64,000 nt of DNA from Calvatia gigantea (lineage: Eukaryota; Basidiomycota; Agaricomycetes; Agaricales; Lycoperdaceae): assembly GCA_025093985.1 (NCBI GenBank), contig JACAAK010000010.1:893501-957500 (forward strand), read 5' to 3'. The first letter of the stretch is position 1. Each line of letters starts with the position of its first letter. Below the pieces are notes generated by a model. It was not told the DNA's origin, did no database searches, and was given only the letters and a program-made list of their open reading frames with translations. Of the stretch, positions 41,992 to 52,769 are shown piece after piece. Both the position numbers and the translations under genes were made by a program.

Positions 41992-43657
41992 TTACACGAC
42001 TATGAAGACATCAGCTTTTTTTTTTTTCACAACCGCGACTATAACCCTCCCCCGCTCCATCCCATCAAACATACTCCAAATCAACCCCTTCTCAGGCCCA
42101 ACTCCATCCCTAACCAACTCCTCATATGCCTTCTTGACACCCTCTGCACCTCGTACTTTCTCCAATACCACCCAACTCTTACAATCCCGCATCAAAGCAT
42201 GCCAAGCCACATTCTGTCGTTCGAATATCTCAGGAGGGGACAACTGCTTTCGACGAACAGCAAGCCATTCAGGCATGAAAAACTGTTCAAAGCCAAATTC
42301 CAACCTTCCTCCCTCTCCCCCACCTCCACTACCGCCATCGGTGTTCGTAATAGAAGAGGAAGGCGGATGAACCGAAAACGTATTCTCCCTCCACTCCTTA
42401 ACACCCTCCGACACAGCAGGGGAAAGATTGGTCATACCCAACGACACAGCTTTCACAACCTCCCCACATCGCTCAACAGCAAAACAACGTTGAAGTCTCG
42501 AATTGAGTTGATCGTTCCCAGCCACATCGACATATACCCACCACTTTCTCTCCCCAGCCCCACCCCCACCCCCACCCCCACTCTCTCCCTTCTCAGATAA
42601 AACCCGTTCGAGGTCATCCGTATACGCGTATACACCTGCATTGTACAACCCCAACTTTTTCGTGAACTCTAGGTTTTTGGAGGATGTTAACCCGACAATT
42701 TGGGTTGTTTGGGCGATTTGACCTTTGGCGATACGTTGGCGGATTAGATACGCGAGGCAGAATGCGGTTTTGGATGATGCGGAGGATATGAGGATGATCG
42801 TCGTCGTCCCCTGGACACCGTCGTTGTGGTTCGTGGTAGAGGCAGGGGTGGGAGAGGGAGAGGAGGAGTAGGCAGGAACACTGGTATAGAGGTAATCCTC
42901 AAACCAATACGAAGTCCAGAATAACGGTCGGTAAAGCATTGTAAGTTCTTCGTATTCAGGACGGTAGTGCGGGTCGGATGCGCAGCGTAGTATTTGGTTA
43001 TACGGACGTCGATCTGCATGTATACATTTCGGAAAAGGGTATTGAGTTAGTTTCGAAGTATATAGAGACTCGGACATGGAATAGATTTGTAGATAATTCG
43101 GAACGAACTTACTCACCAGCTGGGAGATGTGGTCTCGGCACATAAAAAGCATGTTTATTCACGTCATTTGGGGAGACGGGCAGCACCAAATACTGAGCGG
43201 GACAAAAGTACCCATACACACGTTCTCCCACTGAGATCTTCGCATGAGTGGACGCCGAGGACTGGTAGCGAAACCCCATACGGGGATTAACCCGTGCGTT
43301 TTGTGGGATACATCGTCTTTTTGGGATGAGGGTGAGGGGTGGTAGTCGAAGTATCTAGTAGGTTAAGCACTCATTTCATAAGTATTAAGAAAACGGGGTG
43401 AGATGAGACTACAACAACACCGGAAAGTGCGGGTGCTCGCCTAGAGCCTGATACGTGATATTATTCGCTGAAAACCCAAAGTGGTGGATCTTAAGCAGAA
43501 CATGATTTGTCGGGAGATCGGTGGAGACCGGAAGAGGTGTTGTGACGAGGATTGGACTTGTCGGGTCCTTCAATGAGGTGGTGGTGGTGGTGGTGGCGGA
43601 GGAGAGGCGCGGCGAGCAGAGGGTTGTATTTGTCCGTGGTGCCTGTGACTCAGACAT
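41992..43657 (-). CDS. DUF2855 family protein
   Basis: Three exons. Exon 1 (from ATG 43657) carries NHVLLKIHHFGFSANNITYQ and GEHPHF. Exon 2 carries YFDYHPSPSS, THGLIPVWGFAT, SVGERVYGYFCPAQYLVLPV and SPNDVNKHAFYVPRPHLPA. Exon 3 starts RRPYNQILRCASDPHY, followed by LTMLYRPLFWTSYWFEDYL, a Ser-rich loop, ILISSASSKTAFCLAYLI, IVGLTSSKNLEFTKKLGLY and WWVYVDVAGND. The organisation resembles medium-chain dehydrogenases (a GroES-like start, a Rossmann-like middle), but the family is uncharacterised. Exon 2 needs a one-base frame change between GFAT and THAKISVGERV (about 43235-43275). That is either an indel or a 45-nt in-frame intron that would remove part of the conserved block. The tail ends ...KKKKADVFIVV. 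Confidence 0.7.
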
Positions 43658-43916
43658 CTCTTAAATAAAGAGGGCGAGATGAACGATGAGGTTGGTGTCT
43701 TTTAAGACGTGGACATTGTGGAGAGGAATCAACCGGTAAGGTAGAACCCGGTGCCGGGTGTGATAGGCGCTGGTTGATGAAGAGATATTCTTCTGTTTCT
43801 CACCAGCGTTCGCTAGAAGGCTTGGACTGTTTGTATGGCCGATATATGAGGCTGTAAAATAGACCATAGATAAAGTACATTTCAAAAGCACACCGAGATC
43901 CTGCTACATTAACACT

Positions 43917-44380
43917 TCAAGGTTGTCGAGACAAGCAAAATAATATGATCATGATTCTTGCTCCTTAGCACTGAGCACTGAGTGAGACTGAAATGTGAAA
44001 AAAAAATCACCGAGTCCAAACTGCCACGCATTCAGCCAAGGGGGATCTGCCCATCCTGCCCATCAAACGACAAGTAGGACTGAGACTTTTTGCTCCAATA
44101 TCAGGAAGCGAATTCGTACAAGGCAAGTCTACAACCTTAGTCCGGTTGAGGAATCTGTCAGGCTGCCGAGGCAAACTAAACAATGTGATAATGGTTATTA
44201 CTCCTGGGCACTGAGTACTGAGCAGAGTCGAAATACGAGAATAATCCCCGAATTGAAATCTTTGCAGGTTCAACAAGGGGGGGGGGGATCCGCCCAAAGT
44301 TAAGCAAATAATGATGGATTTTTTTCGCCACAATGTCGGGTGAGCAGATTCTTCCAGTGCGCACTTTGGGATTCAACACT
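43917..44380 (+). repeat. Degenerate tandem repeat, two units of about 232 bp
   Basis: Both units share the order ...GAGRCAARCWAAA...TGAT.ATG.TT..T..TCCT..GCACTGAG.ACTGAG, then a purine-rich block ending in GGGGGATC(T/C)GCCC. Unit 1 starts about 43917 and unit 2 about 44149. Identity is perhaps 65-70 percent. Confidence 0.5.
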
Positions 44381-44618
44381 CAGTGCTCAGCCTCTGCACA
44401 AGGGAGCAAGAAGTTGGTGTAATCGCAGCCCCTGAGTGCCCACTTGTCGACATGAAGATTAATGGCCTGCACCTCGAAGGCCCATCAAACTAGGGGAAGT
44501 TAGCTTGGATTACAGCGCCACGGGAACGGACCCAGGTAGATACTTCCCCAGCCGGCCTTCAGCTTCATTCACGGTAACTGGTTATGGAATTGGTCAGGAA
44601 GCGAGAACCACAGTGATT

Positions 44619-44770
44619 TCGAAAGTGTGGTGCGTGAAGAGAAGGCTACTACGGCACACGACTCGAAAAGATCCTTTCGCTAGATTCACTGTGACTATCA
44701 AAGTATGGTGTGTGCGAAGAAAACTCATGCAATGGCACACGACTTCGAAATCGTCCTTTCACCGAGCCAA
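44619..44770 (+). repeat. Two-unit tandem repeat of about 75-80 bp
   Basis: Each unit reads roughly AAAGTRTGGTGYGTG...GAAGA...GGCACACGACT, then a TCCTTTC block. In one frame both encode KVWCV(K/R)R(R/K)L...HTT, which is a by-product of the repeat and not evidence of a protein. Confidence 0.55.
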
Positions 44771-46407
44771 CCCGCTCCATTTATACCATGACGGTCAAAG
44801 TTCGGTCTGTTTGAATTGCTGATTCTACCCGCATGACCTTTCAATTTACGCTCAACGCGTTCAGCTTTACGATGGGGATACTTACTCTGAGCGCAGTTAT
44901 TTCTGTAGACCCATAGGTCAATTTCCGGGAGCAACCGTTATCACCGCCTTTCCACACAGAAGATCTACTTGCACGATCACAATTTCCGGATCTACACCAT
45001 CACACGGGGACTCCTCGCCTTCGACTTCCGCGAGCTTTGATAGGCGATTGTAGCCTGTACATCCTGACCAGACTTATTCTGGGTCTGCGTGAGCCCGCCA
45101 TCACACGTGACAAGTGCGTGGGCAGAGACCCGGTTGCCCTTCCCCTTAGTTACTATATCATGTATGCCCACAGCGAGCATCCAGTTCTGAGTTGTCTCAA
45201 ATTGAGATGCTAACAATACAACCTCGGATTTCAATTGAACAGAAGTCTATTCCGTTGATCCGCTGATCCCTTACGGACCCTTTGGGGTATCTATATTCGG
45301 TACTTGGGTGGGGTGGATGCTGGTTGATGTTGAACGTGGGTTCCTGGCAAATCTGATCCTGTCTACTCCATCACGACTTCTCCAAACTATGGCATATGGT
45401 GCATCTGTGGAGTGGTCGCGTGCCGACGTCCAGATACACTTTTATTAATGGCGTTCTGCCGCGTTGCATATGCGCACCGGCTACGCACACGGATGATAGA
45501 TTAAGCTACGGGCTTCCAGTTTATTGTTACCCGTAAAACCATGTGGATCGCTGATCGGCTATGCCTACGCGATATGTTTTGTAATGCGTCATAAACTCAG
45601 ATGTTGCATATTGGACCAGGAGCATGACGAACGTTGTTAGGGGTGTGCCACCTGTCTCTTCAAAAAACTTGGTCAGCGGTACCGGCCAACCTTCATCGAT
45701 GACCGATGCTTACGGCCTTGTGACTTCAAGATCTTTTAGAGCGCCTTCGTATAGACTTTGGAGCCTGTCTGACGTGTTCTATGCATGGTTATACGTGAAC
45801 ACGAGGTTCACGATTCACCCGATCCTCGACCCACACTACCAAGGCAATATCGCCCGATTTTTCATCAGAGCATCAAAGGCTCTCGGCCCGTGCGCACGTT
45901 GGGCACAGGCACCCCACCCCCACCCCCTAGCGCTCCAAGCCCAAAGCGATCTGCCCGCTTCATTCGGGGGCGGAACCATACACTCACCCCGTCTCTGTAT
46001 TCCATGGCGCTGAACTCTTCGTTGGCTGGGAATATATCGTCCGCCTGAATCCATACCGGAGAAGGAAGTGCTTCTTAATGACACAAATCATATGGTAAGG
46101 ACAGGAAAAGATAAGAATGTATCCGGATGTCAAGCCTCTAGCTTTGATTGCTATCATATTCTTGTTATTATATATGAGCTTCTTCATCATTGGGGACAAC
46201 GTGCGATATATGACTTGTGGTCACTTACTCTATGGTCCATGGTCATAAGAGCATGTAGAGGCGCTTCTCTCGCTAAACTGAAAGTACGGTCACACTGAAC
46301 TGCACCCATGGTGGGATTCTGGGCTATAGGAAAGAGTAACAACGGAAAAATATAAGAAAGTGGTGACATGATAAGGTGCCAGGAAACGTATCTGTTCTAC
46401 AGGAATC

Positions 46408-47391
46408 ATGAAGTGGTTAGCTGCTCTCGCTCTCGCTCTCCCCGCCCTCGTCTCTGCTGCCCCAGCGGGTATCGACGTATCCAGCTGGCAGGGGGACGTT
46501 AACTGGAGCGCTGTCAAAGCCAATGGTGTCCAGTTTGCTTTTATTAAAGCCACCGAGGGTACCGGTGGGTACCGATCTTTACTTGAAGTATGAGACTTTT
46601 GACATTGAGCCTCATTTAATGAGTTTAGGGTACACAAACCCCTACTTCAGCTCTCAATACGTGTACGCCTTTCCTGCTTCTCGTTAACTAAAGACACAAT
46701 GACTAGAATTTTTATTAGCGGCGCCACCAACGCCGGTCTCATCCGTGGTGGATACCACTTCGCCCGCCCAGACGTCTCATCTGGTGCTACCCAGGCCAAC
46801 TACTTCCTAGCCAATGGTGGTGGCTGGAGTGCCGATGGCATCACCCTCCCTGGCGCCCTCGATATCGAGTGTAAATATTCGTAATTTGTATGATACCTCG
46901 AGACTCAATTGTCATTCCCCCTGACAGACAACCCCTACGGCGCGACCTGTTACGGTCTCAGCCAGTCCGGTATGACCGCCTGGATTCATGACTTTTCCAA
47001 TACCTATTTCTCCCACACCGGCCGCTACCCTGTTATTTACAGCACCACTGACTGGTGGAAGACTTGCACCGGCAACGCGAGTGGATTCCAGGATCAGAAT
47101 CCCCTCTGGATTGCTCGCTACGGTTCGTCCATCGGTGAATTGCCTGCTGGCTATGCGTAAGTGGTTTCATCGGTTTCTGAGTATATTATTCAAGTTTGGG
47201 ACTGATCTTGGATTGTGTTGCAGTTATGCAACCTTCTGGCAATACGCCGACTCTGGTTCCCTTGGACCCGGTGACCAGGATATTTTCAACGGTGACACTG
47301 CTGGTCTCCAACGGTGCGGTGACGTCCTTTTTGTGAGACTCACCCAAACGCTAAATGAATCGTGTTCGTTAGTATGGCAAGGGGTTCATAG
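46408..47391 (+). CDS. GH25 lysozyme, copy 2
   Basis: Secreted GH25 muramidase. Signal peptide [17 protein letters not shown], then [63 protein letters not shown] (catalytic), [80 protein letters not shown] and TAGLQR. The final exon (MARGS, stop 47389-47391) follows an intron splitting the Arg codon. It shares the [11 protein letters not shown] block and six-exon plan with copy 1, so these two form one subgroup, although they lie on opposite strands about 12 kb apart. A TATAAG motif is found 52-57 nt upstream of the ATG. Confidence 0.88.
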
Positions 47392-48537
47392 ATTACCTGT
47401 CGTAGTCTGGAAATATTACCTCTGTATACTGGTAACTGTAATGCAACCAGCAGGATCATGCCCGATGTCAAAAATCTACAACTTGATACGTGTGATTTGT
47501 GCTGTGAAAGATGTAACGGGCTTTTTGCAAAAATTCTGAGCTTAGTGGGCTTGTGGGAATAGTAGGCCGAACCTTGGAAAACACAGCACTTAGTCCTCCT
47601 GTCCCTTGGCATTGTTAAAATTCTACCGGATTCAGTGAGCAGTTAAGCGGTACCACAAGCTAAATAGCCTTATCTCGCCAACATGATACGTCGCTTGGAA
47701 CCACGACAATTTACAGGGCTTAATGAGATGTTTTTCGGTCGGGAAAGGAAACCCTTGGGCGGTTTCTTGTCCCCATTGTGTTACACGCACTATGGCACAA
47801 TGTTACAGAGCACATGGCACACTGGTTGGTTTTCGGGTAGTGTTGCACGAGTGAATGGTAAAATCGGCTAAATGCCGGAAGTAAAGAATCCTAACAGACG
47901 GGGTGACACGCCATGTTCCACTCTCTCATGTGCGTCGGCTACATTGTCTCGGCGCGCTCGCTTGGCACGGTAAATCAGGGAGAACGTGGAGTTGGGGGCT
48001 AATTAAAAAGTTTGGTTCCCCATGCTGTGCCTAGGTGAGCTACAAATAGTCTAAGTATGATGCACATCTCGTTCATAGACCGATCGGAATCTGAAGGATC
48101 AGAGTAGGCTTGCGAAATCAGCGCCCAAGAACCCGACGGAGAGAATTTGAGGGAGTCGGTAGCAACGCGACATGTCCAACAATTTGCACTTTATTGACCC
48201 TGTGAACAGAACAGAACCGATAATAATCGCTGACCGCTTGAAATCTTGAGGTTGAGGACATGCTCTGATTTTACGAGTGGCACCTTGATTATTTTTGTGC
48301 AAAAATCTGGGCGTGGAATTATGGAACACCTTGACTTCCTCTCGCATGGATTATCACTGTCCCGGGCTATATATGCACTTCGCCGCGGGAGGGACACGCA
48401 TGGCTCCACACCCCGACATTTCACTCAAAGCATCACCACTGCCATTCATCAATTCAATTTGTAGCAAAGCATCTACTAGGAAACAGATGGCCCATCCAAA
48501 ACGGATTTATTTAGTCCAGAGAAGCGCTAGATTCCGA
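47392..48537. other. Intergenic between GH25-2 and GH25-3
   Basis: Only short unsupported frames. Its right edge leads into the promoter segment duplicated between copies 3 and 4. Confidence 0.5.
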
Positions 48538-48950
48538 TCTCAACCATATGGTTATCACTTGTGATCGCAACGGTTGTGTTTTTTGGGTACGAACAAGGTG
48601 CGATGCTTATCAGATTTTTCATATTGTGTTTTAAGACCAATGGAGTCTCCTGAATATTAGGCATGTTATCAGTAATGTGTTTCCTGGCACATGTGGGATG
48701 ATAAATCGTGAGGTACTGTGTCATCAGTGTCTAATCTCGATGCCCGCCTCAGCTAGAGCAGCATGCAGCGCATGGTTACGCAGCACGGATCTGTCAACAC
48801 GAGACAAACGTATGTTAATGATTCTTCCCGGCTGTAGCACATTGTTCTGTTTATTCTGTTCGAAATGCATCGCATTGGTGGGGTACAAAAGGCAGGGGTT
48901 GGAACAAGATAGAAAGCATTGAACTCTTCACCCAAGAGATCTCATTTACA
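48538..48950 (+). repeat. Duplicated promoter segment of GH25-3 with TATA-like box
   Basis: Similar to 51068-51518. Shared blocks include AACCATATGG(T/C)TATCACTTG, GAGACAAA(C/G)GT(A/G)TGTTA, and a 3' part CGCA(T/C)TGGTGGGGTA(C/T)AAAAGG followed by GCATTGAACTCTTC...AAGAGAT before the ATG. The TATA-like TACAAAAGG lies at 48884-48892. The promoter was duplicated together with the gene. Confidence 0.65.
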
Positions 48951-49917
48951 ATGAAGTGGTTCGCCGCTGTTACTCTCGCTCTTCCCGCCCTCGTCTCTGC
49001 CACCGTCCCTGGCATTGATGTCTCTCACTGGCAAGGCTCCATTAACTGGAACACTGTCAGGTCCAACGGCGTCCGATGGGCCTACATCAAGGCCACTGAG
49101 GGTACCAGTAAGTATCACTTTCTTGCTTCTATGCACTTGATACAGAAGCTTATCGCACCCGTATCACGCAGCCTTCAAAGATCCCAACTTCAGCGCCAAC
49201 TATGTGTAGGGCACCTCTTGTTTTGCTCAACGGCAACGCTAACTGGAACTGCAGCGGCGCAACCAACGCGGGTCTCATTCGTGGGGCATATCATTTTGCC
49301 CGCCCCGACAGTTCCACTGGTGCTGCTCAGGCCACCTACTTCGCTGCTAACGGTGGTGGCTGGAGCGCTGACGGAATCACTCTTCCTGGTGCCGTCGACC
49401 TTGAAGGCGTGTATACCTGACTTGAGGGGTTGCATACCGCGAGACTAACATATACTCTGACTACTAGCTGGCTGCTACGGCAAAACACAAGCTTCCATGG
49501 TCGCATGGATTAAAGACTTTTCGACCACATACCACTCTAAGACAGGCCGCTACCCGGCCATCTATACTACCACCAGTTGGTGGAAGACCTGCACCGGTAA
49601 TGCCAGCGGGTTCCAAGTCAACAACCCGCTCTGGATCGCGCGTTGGGCTTCCTCTGCTGGCGAATTGCCTGCCGGTTATTCGTGAGTGCTATTTTGGGAC
49701 GATAGTCCTTAAGAATATCTAGAGTGTTTGCTGATCCCAAAATTTCCCCCTGCAGTGTCTACTCCTTCTGGCAGTACGCCGACTCTGGTCCTAACCCTGG
49801 TGATCAGGACACCTGGAATGGTGACCTTGCCGGCCTTCAACGGTACGTGATCGTTAAGATGCTGTTGAGATTGGCATTGACTCCGGGGCACCTCGTAGTA
49901 TGGCCAAGGGCTCATAG
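48951..49917 (+). CDS. GH25 lysozyme, copy 3
   Basis: Secreted GH25 muramidase of about 210 residues. Signal peptide [17 protein letters not shown], then [56 protein letters not shown], the catalytic GAVDLE, then a shorter linker (AGCYGKTQASMVAWIKDF), [60 protein letters not shown] and LAGLQR. The last exon MAKGS ends at TAG 49915-49917. All introns are short with GT/AG ends. It pairs with copy 4 by the AGC-linker, the DLE motif and a shared promoter. Confidence 0.88.
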
Positions 49918-51067
49918 ACCCAACTTGATTTGTGCTACTTGAGTGGAGGGGGTGTAGAGTTGAGTTATTATACCCCTATTTGTATTGGAATATTTTGGAG
50001 AGTTATGTTACGCTATTGAGGATGACAGACAGTGCGATTGAAGGCAAGGTGGGAATTACTATCCGATGTGTACAGTATTGGGTGGACACGAGCAAAGTCC
50101 CAACCGTGGAGGACGAGGATCGGCTGCTCGTGAAACGACAGCTTCGCCTCTTCTCCGTTACAGCCAAACCACCAAAATACGAATGTCGCGTGCCGGACGT
50201 TCAACCCGTCCCGACACCAGTAATGTGCCCCAATAGGCCATCCCGCCGTCCAATCCTACCTGTGTGTTCCTTCCCTATTTTCTTGTGCCACCATACATTG
50301 CGTCGGGTTACTCCCGCTACTCCCATCACTCGTGTTTGATCCGTCTCGGAAGTAACGACTCATTTGGCACTCAATATCCTTATTTAACCTTCCTGTTTTC
50401 GAGTTTTGAATCCAATCTGATTAAGGGAATTAAACGCCCACTGACCCCGTGCTCCTTCGTCCATAGCCCTCGGTTCCCGTGGCGGGTTATAGGTTAAGGG
50501 AGAGTTGACCGTAATGTACGTAAGCATAGCTTATGGTTCAATAAGACGCAAGTAAGATGCTTACCAAGAACTTTCCGCAAATAAGGGTCCGAAATTATGT
50601 TGGTGGAGGTTGGGGAACGCGACGCTAATTTTATCTCTTCCCCAGCACAGCCGAAGTAACGCAGTGAAGTTGAAGAACCGTACGTACATATCGTCTTGAT
50701 ATTCCGCTAGAAGCACACCGCCGCTGTGCATCAGTCAATTTGTTTGAAGCGTGCTATGCAGCCATCTGGACAAACAACTCATTGCGCCTCACACTTCAGC
50801 CTAAATTTCCAAGATTGATGTATTTGATGTACCATGCCTAGCGGACTAACCCATGCATTCTAAGTACGCTAGTACTTAGTTAGAACGTGAAACATGAAGA
50901 GAGCGACAGCGGGGCAAAAGTGGCCAGCTGAATGATTTACTGATGCAGCGGCGGTCTAATTGGAAGCTCACTGAAACCAGGAGCCGTTCATACTCAGTGT
51001 GTAACAAAACCCATGCCCGAGTCAAACCGAAAACATTGCTAGTCTAAAGAAGTACTAGAACGAGATT
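49918..51067. other. Intergenic between GH25-3 and GH25-4
   Basis: No gene recognised. Frames such as 49932-50339 lack domains and introns. Confidence 0.5.
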
Positions 51068-51518
51068 TTAACCATATGGCTATCACTTGCGGTCACCAAT
51101 ATTTACGTTTTCCGGATTCTGGAGAAACTAAATGTGATACTCACCATGTTCCACATCGTGTCCTGCAATCAACATGGGCCTCTGGATGTTAGGTGTGCCA
51201 CGACAAGTGCTTTCTAGCGAGCAGGCAACGACAAATATTGAAATATCGGGGCCAGAAAGGGTACCACGACCCAACCATGACCCGACCGTGGCACAACGCC
51301 GGCACTTGCTATTCGCTTAAGTGAAAATGGCATGTCGTACTAATGAATTGCATAGCGCCCGGTTGTCGACATGAGACAAAGGTGTGTTATGATCCTTCTG
51401 ACTGTAACGCCGTATATTGCTCGTCATATTTAGTATAGATCGCACTGGTGGGGTATAAAAGGGCCGTTGAAATGGGATAAAGAGCATTGAACTCTTCCCC
51501 TAAGAGATTTCGAACACA
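51068..51518 (+). repeat. Duplicated promoter segment of GH25-4 with TATA box
   Basis: Partner of 48538-48950. It carries a better TATA box (TATAAAAGG at 51454-51462), 57-65 nt before the ATG, and the same GCATTGAACTCTTC leader just upstream of the start. Confidence 0.65.
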
Positions 51519-52487
51519 ATGAGGTGGTTCGCCGCTGTTGCTCTCGCTCTTCCCGCCCTCGTTTCTGCCACTGTCCCTGGTATTGACGTCTCTCACTGGC
51601 AAGGTAACATTAATTGGAATGCCGTGAAAGCTAATGGCATCCAATGGGCCTACATCAAGGCTACTGAGAGTACTAGTACGTGTCGCTTTCTTGTTTTTTT
51701 TTGCGCCCGACATAGAAGCCCATCATGCCTGAATCCCACAGACTACAAGGACCCTCAGTTCAACGCCAATTATGTGTAAGACGCCCCCTCATTCTTCAAC
51801 GATGGCAACACTAACCAGAATCGCAGCGGTGCAACCAACGCAGGCCTCATCCGCGGAGGATATCACTTTGCCCGCCCCGGCGCTTCCAGTGGTGCTGCTC
51901 AAGCCAACTACTTCGTCTCTAATGGCGGTGGCTGGAGTTCCGATGGTAGAACACTTCCTGGTGCGCTTGACCTTGAGGGTACGTATTTTTGGCCCAAGGG
52001 TTTGCGCAATGCGAAACTCATTTATACTCTAACTATTAGCCGGTTGCTCCGGCTTATCCCAGGCTGCCATGACTGCCTGGATTAGGGATTTTTCCAATAC
52101 TTATCATGCCAGGACCGGTCGCTACCCAGTCATCTACACCACCACCAGTTGGTGGAAGACCTGCACCGGTAATGCCAGTGGATTCCAGAATAACAACCCT
52201 CTCTGGATCGCACGCTGGGGTCCCTCTCCTGGCGAGTTGCCCGCTGGTTATACGTGAGTGTTATTTGGGATGGCGGTCCTCACAAACACTTGGAGGACGT
52301 TGGTTAATCTTGAATTTTCTTCCCGCAGCTTCCACTCGTTCTGGCAGTACGCCGACAAGGGCCCCAACCCTGGTGACCAGGATCTCTGGAATGGCGACCT
52401 TGCCGGCCTTCAACGGTATGTGATTCGTCGTGACCTTGTTGAGGTTGTTACTGACTCGGAGCGTTTCAAAGTATGGCGAGGGGCTGA
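51519..52487 (+). CDS. GH25 lysozyme, copy 4
   Basis: Secreted GH25 muramidase. Signal peptide [17 protein letters not shown], then [28 protein letters not shown] (Ser where the others have Gly), [42 protein letters not shown] (catalytic), [86 protein letters not shown]. The last exon is MARG followed by TGA (52485-52487). The frame is open through all exons. It is probably a tandem duplicate of copy 3. Confidence 0.87.
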
Positions 52488-52769
52488 TAGTAGATCCGCC
52501 TTGGTTTGTTCTACTGAGTGGAGTAGCTGTGGAATTGCAAAGTCATTATGCGCCTATCTGTATTGGGGTTTGCAGAAGGAATATACCATACTGTCGGGAT
52601 CGACAAAGATTGAAAGATCGGATGTTGAGCAGAAAGCTACTACTTTATGAGTGCAGCCTTAAACCATATGGAGGAGGAACTTGAACAAGTATAGTCAGAA
52701 TCAGTTAGCCAGACAGGTGAAGAGCACTAAGCTTGAGCGTTAACCACCACCACCAACAGCACCATCGCC
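52488..52769. other. Short intergenic stretch upstream of YVH1
   Basis: No gene seen; holds the promoter and the leader of the phosphatase gene (CACCACCACCAAC run before the ATG). Confidence 0.5.

Larger units (their letters stand above)
43658..46407. other. 2.7-kb intergenic region with tandem repeats
   Basis: Promoter of the DUF2855 gene on its left side, then tandem repeats (43917-44380 and 44619-44770), an 11-G tract (44277-44287) and sequence with only short unsupported frames. On its right it holds the GH25-2 promoter, with TATAAG at 46351-46356. Confidence 0.5.

Noticed and set aside
44505..44822. Frame with repeated KVWCV(K/R)R motif
   Set aside because: The protein repeat is a by-product of a short DNA tandem repeat; no other coding evidence.
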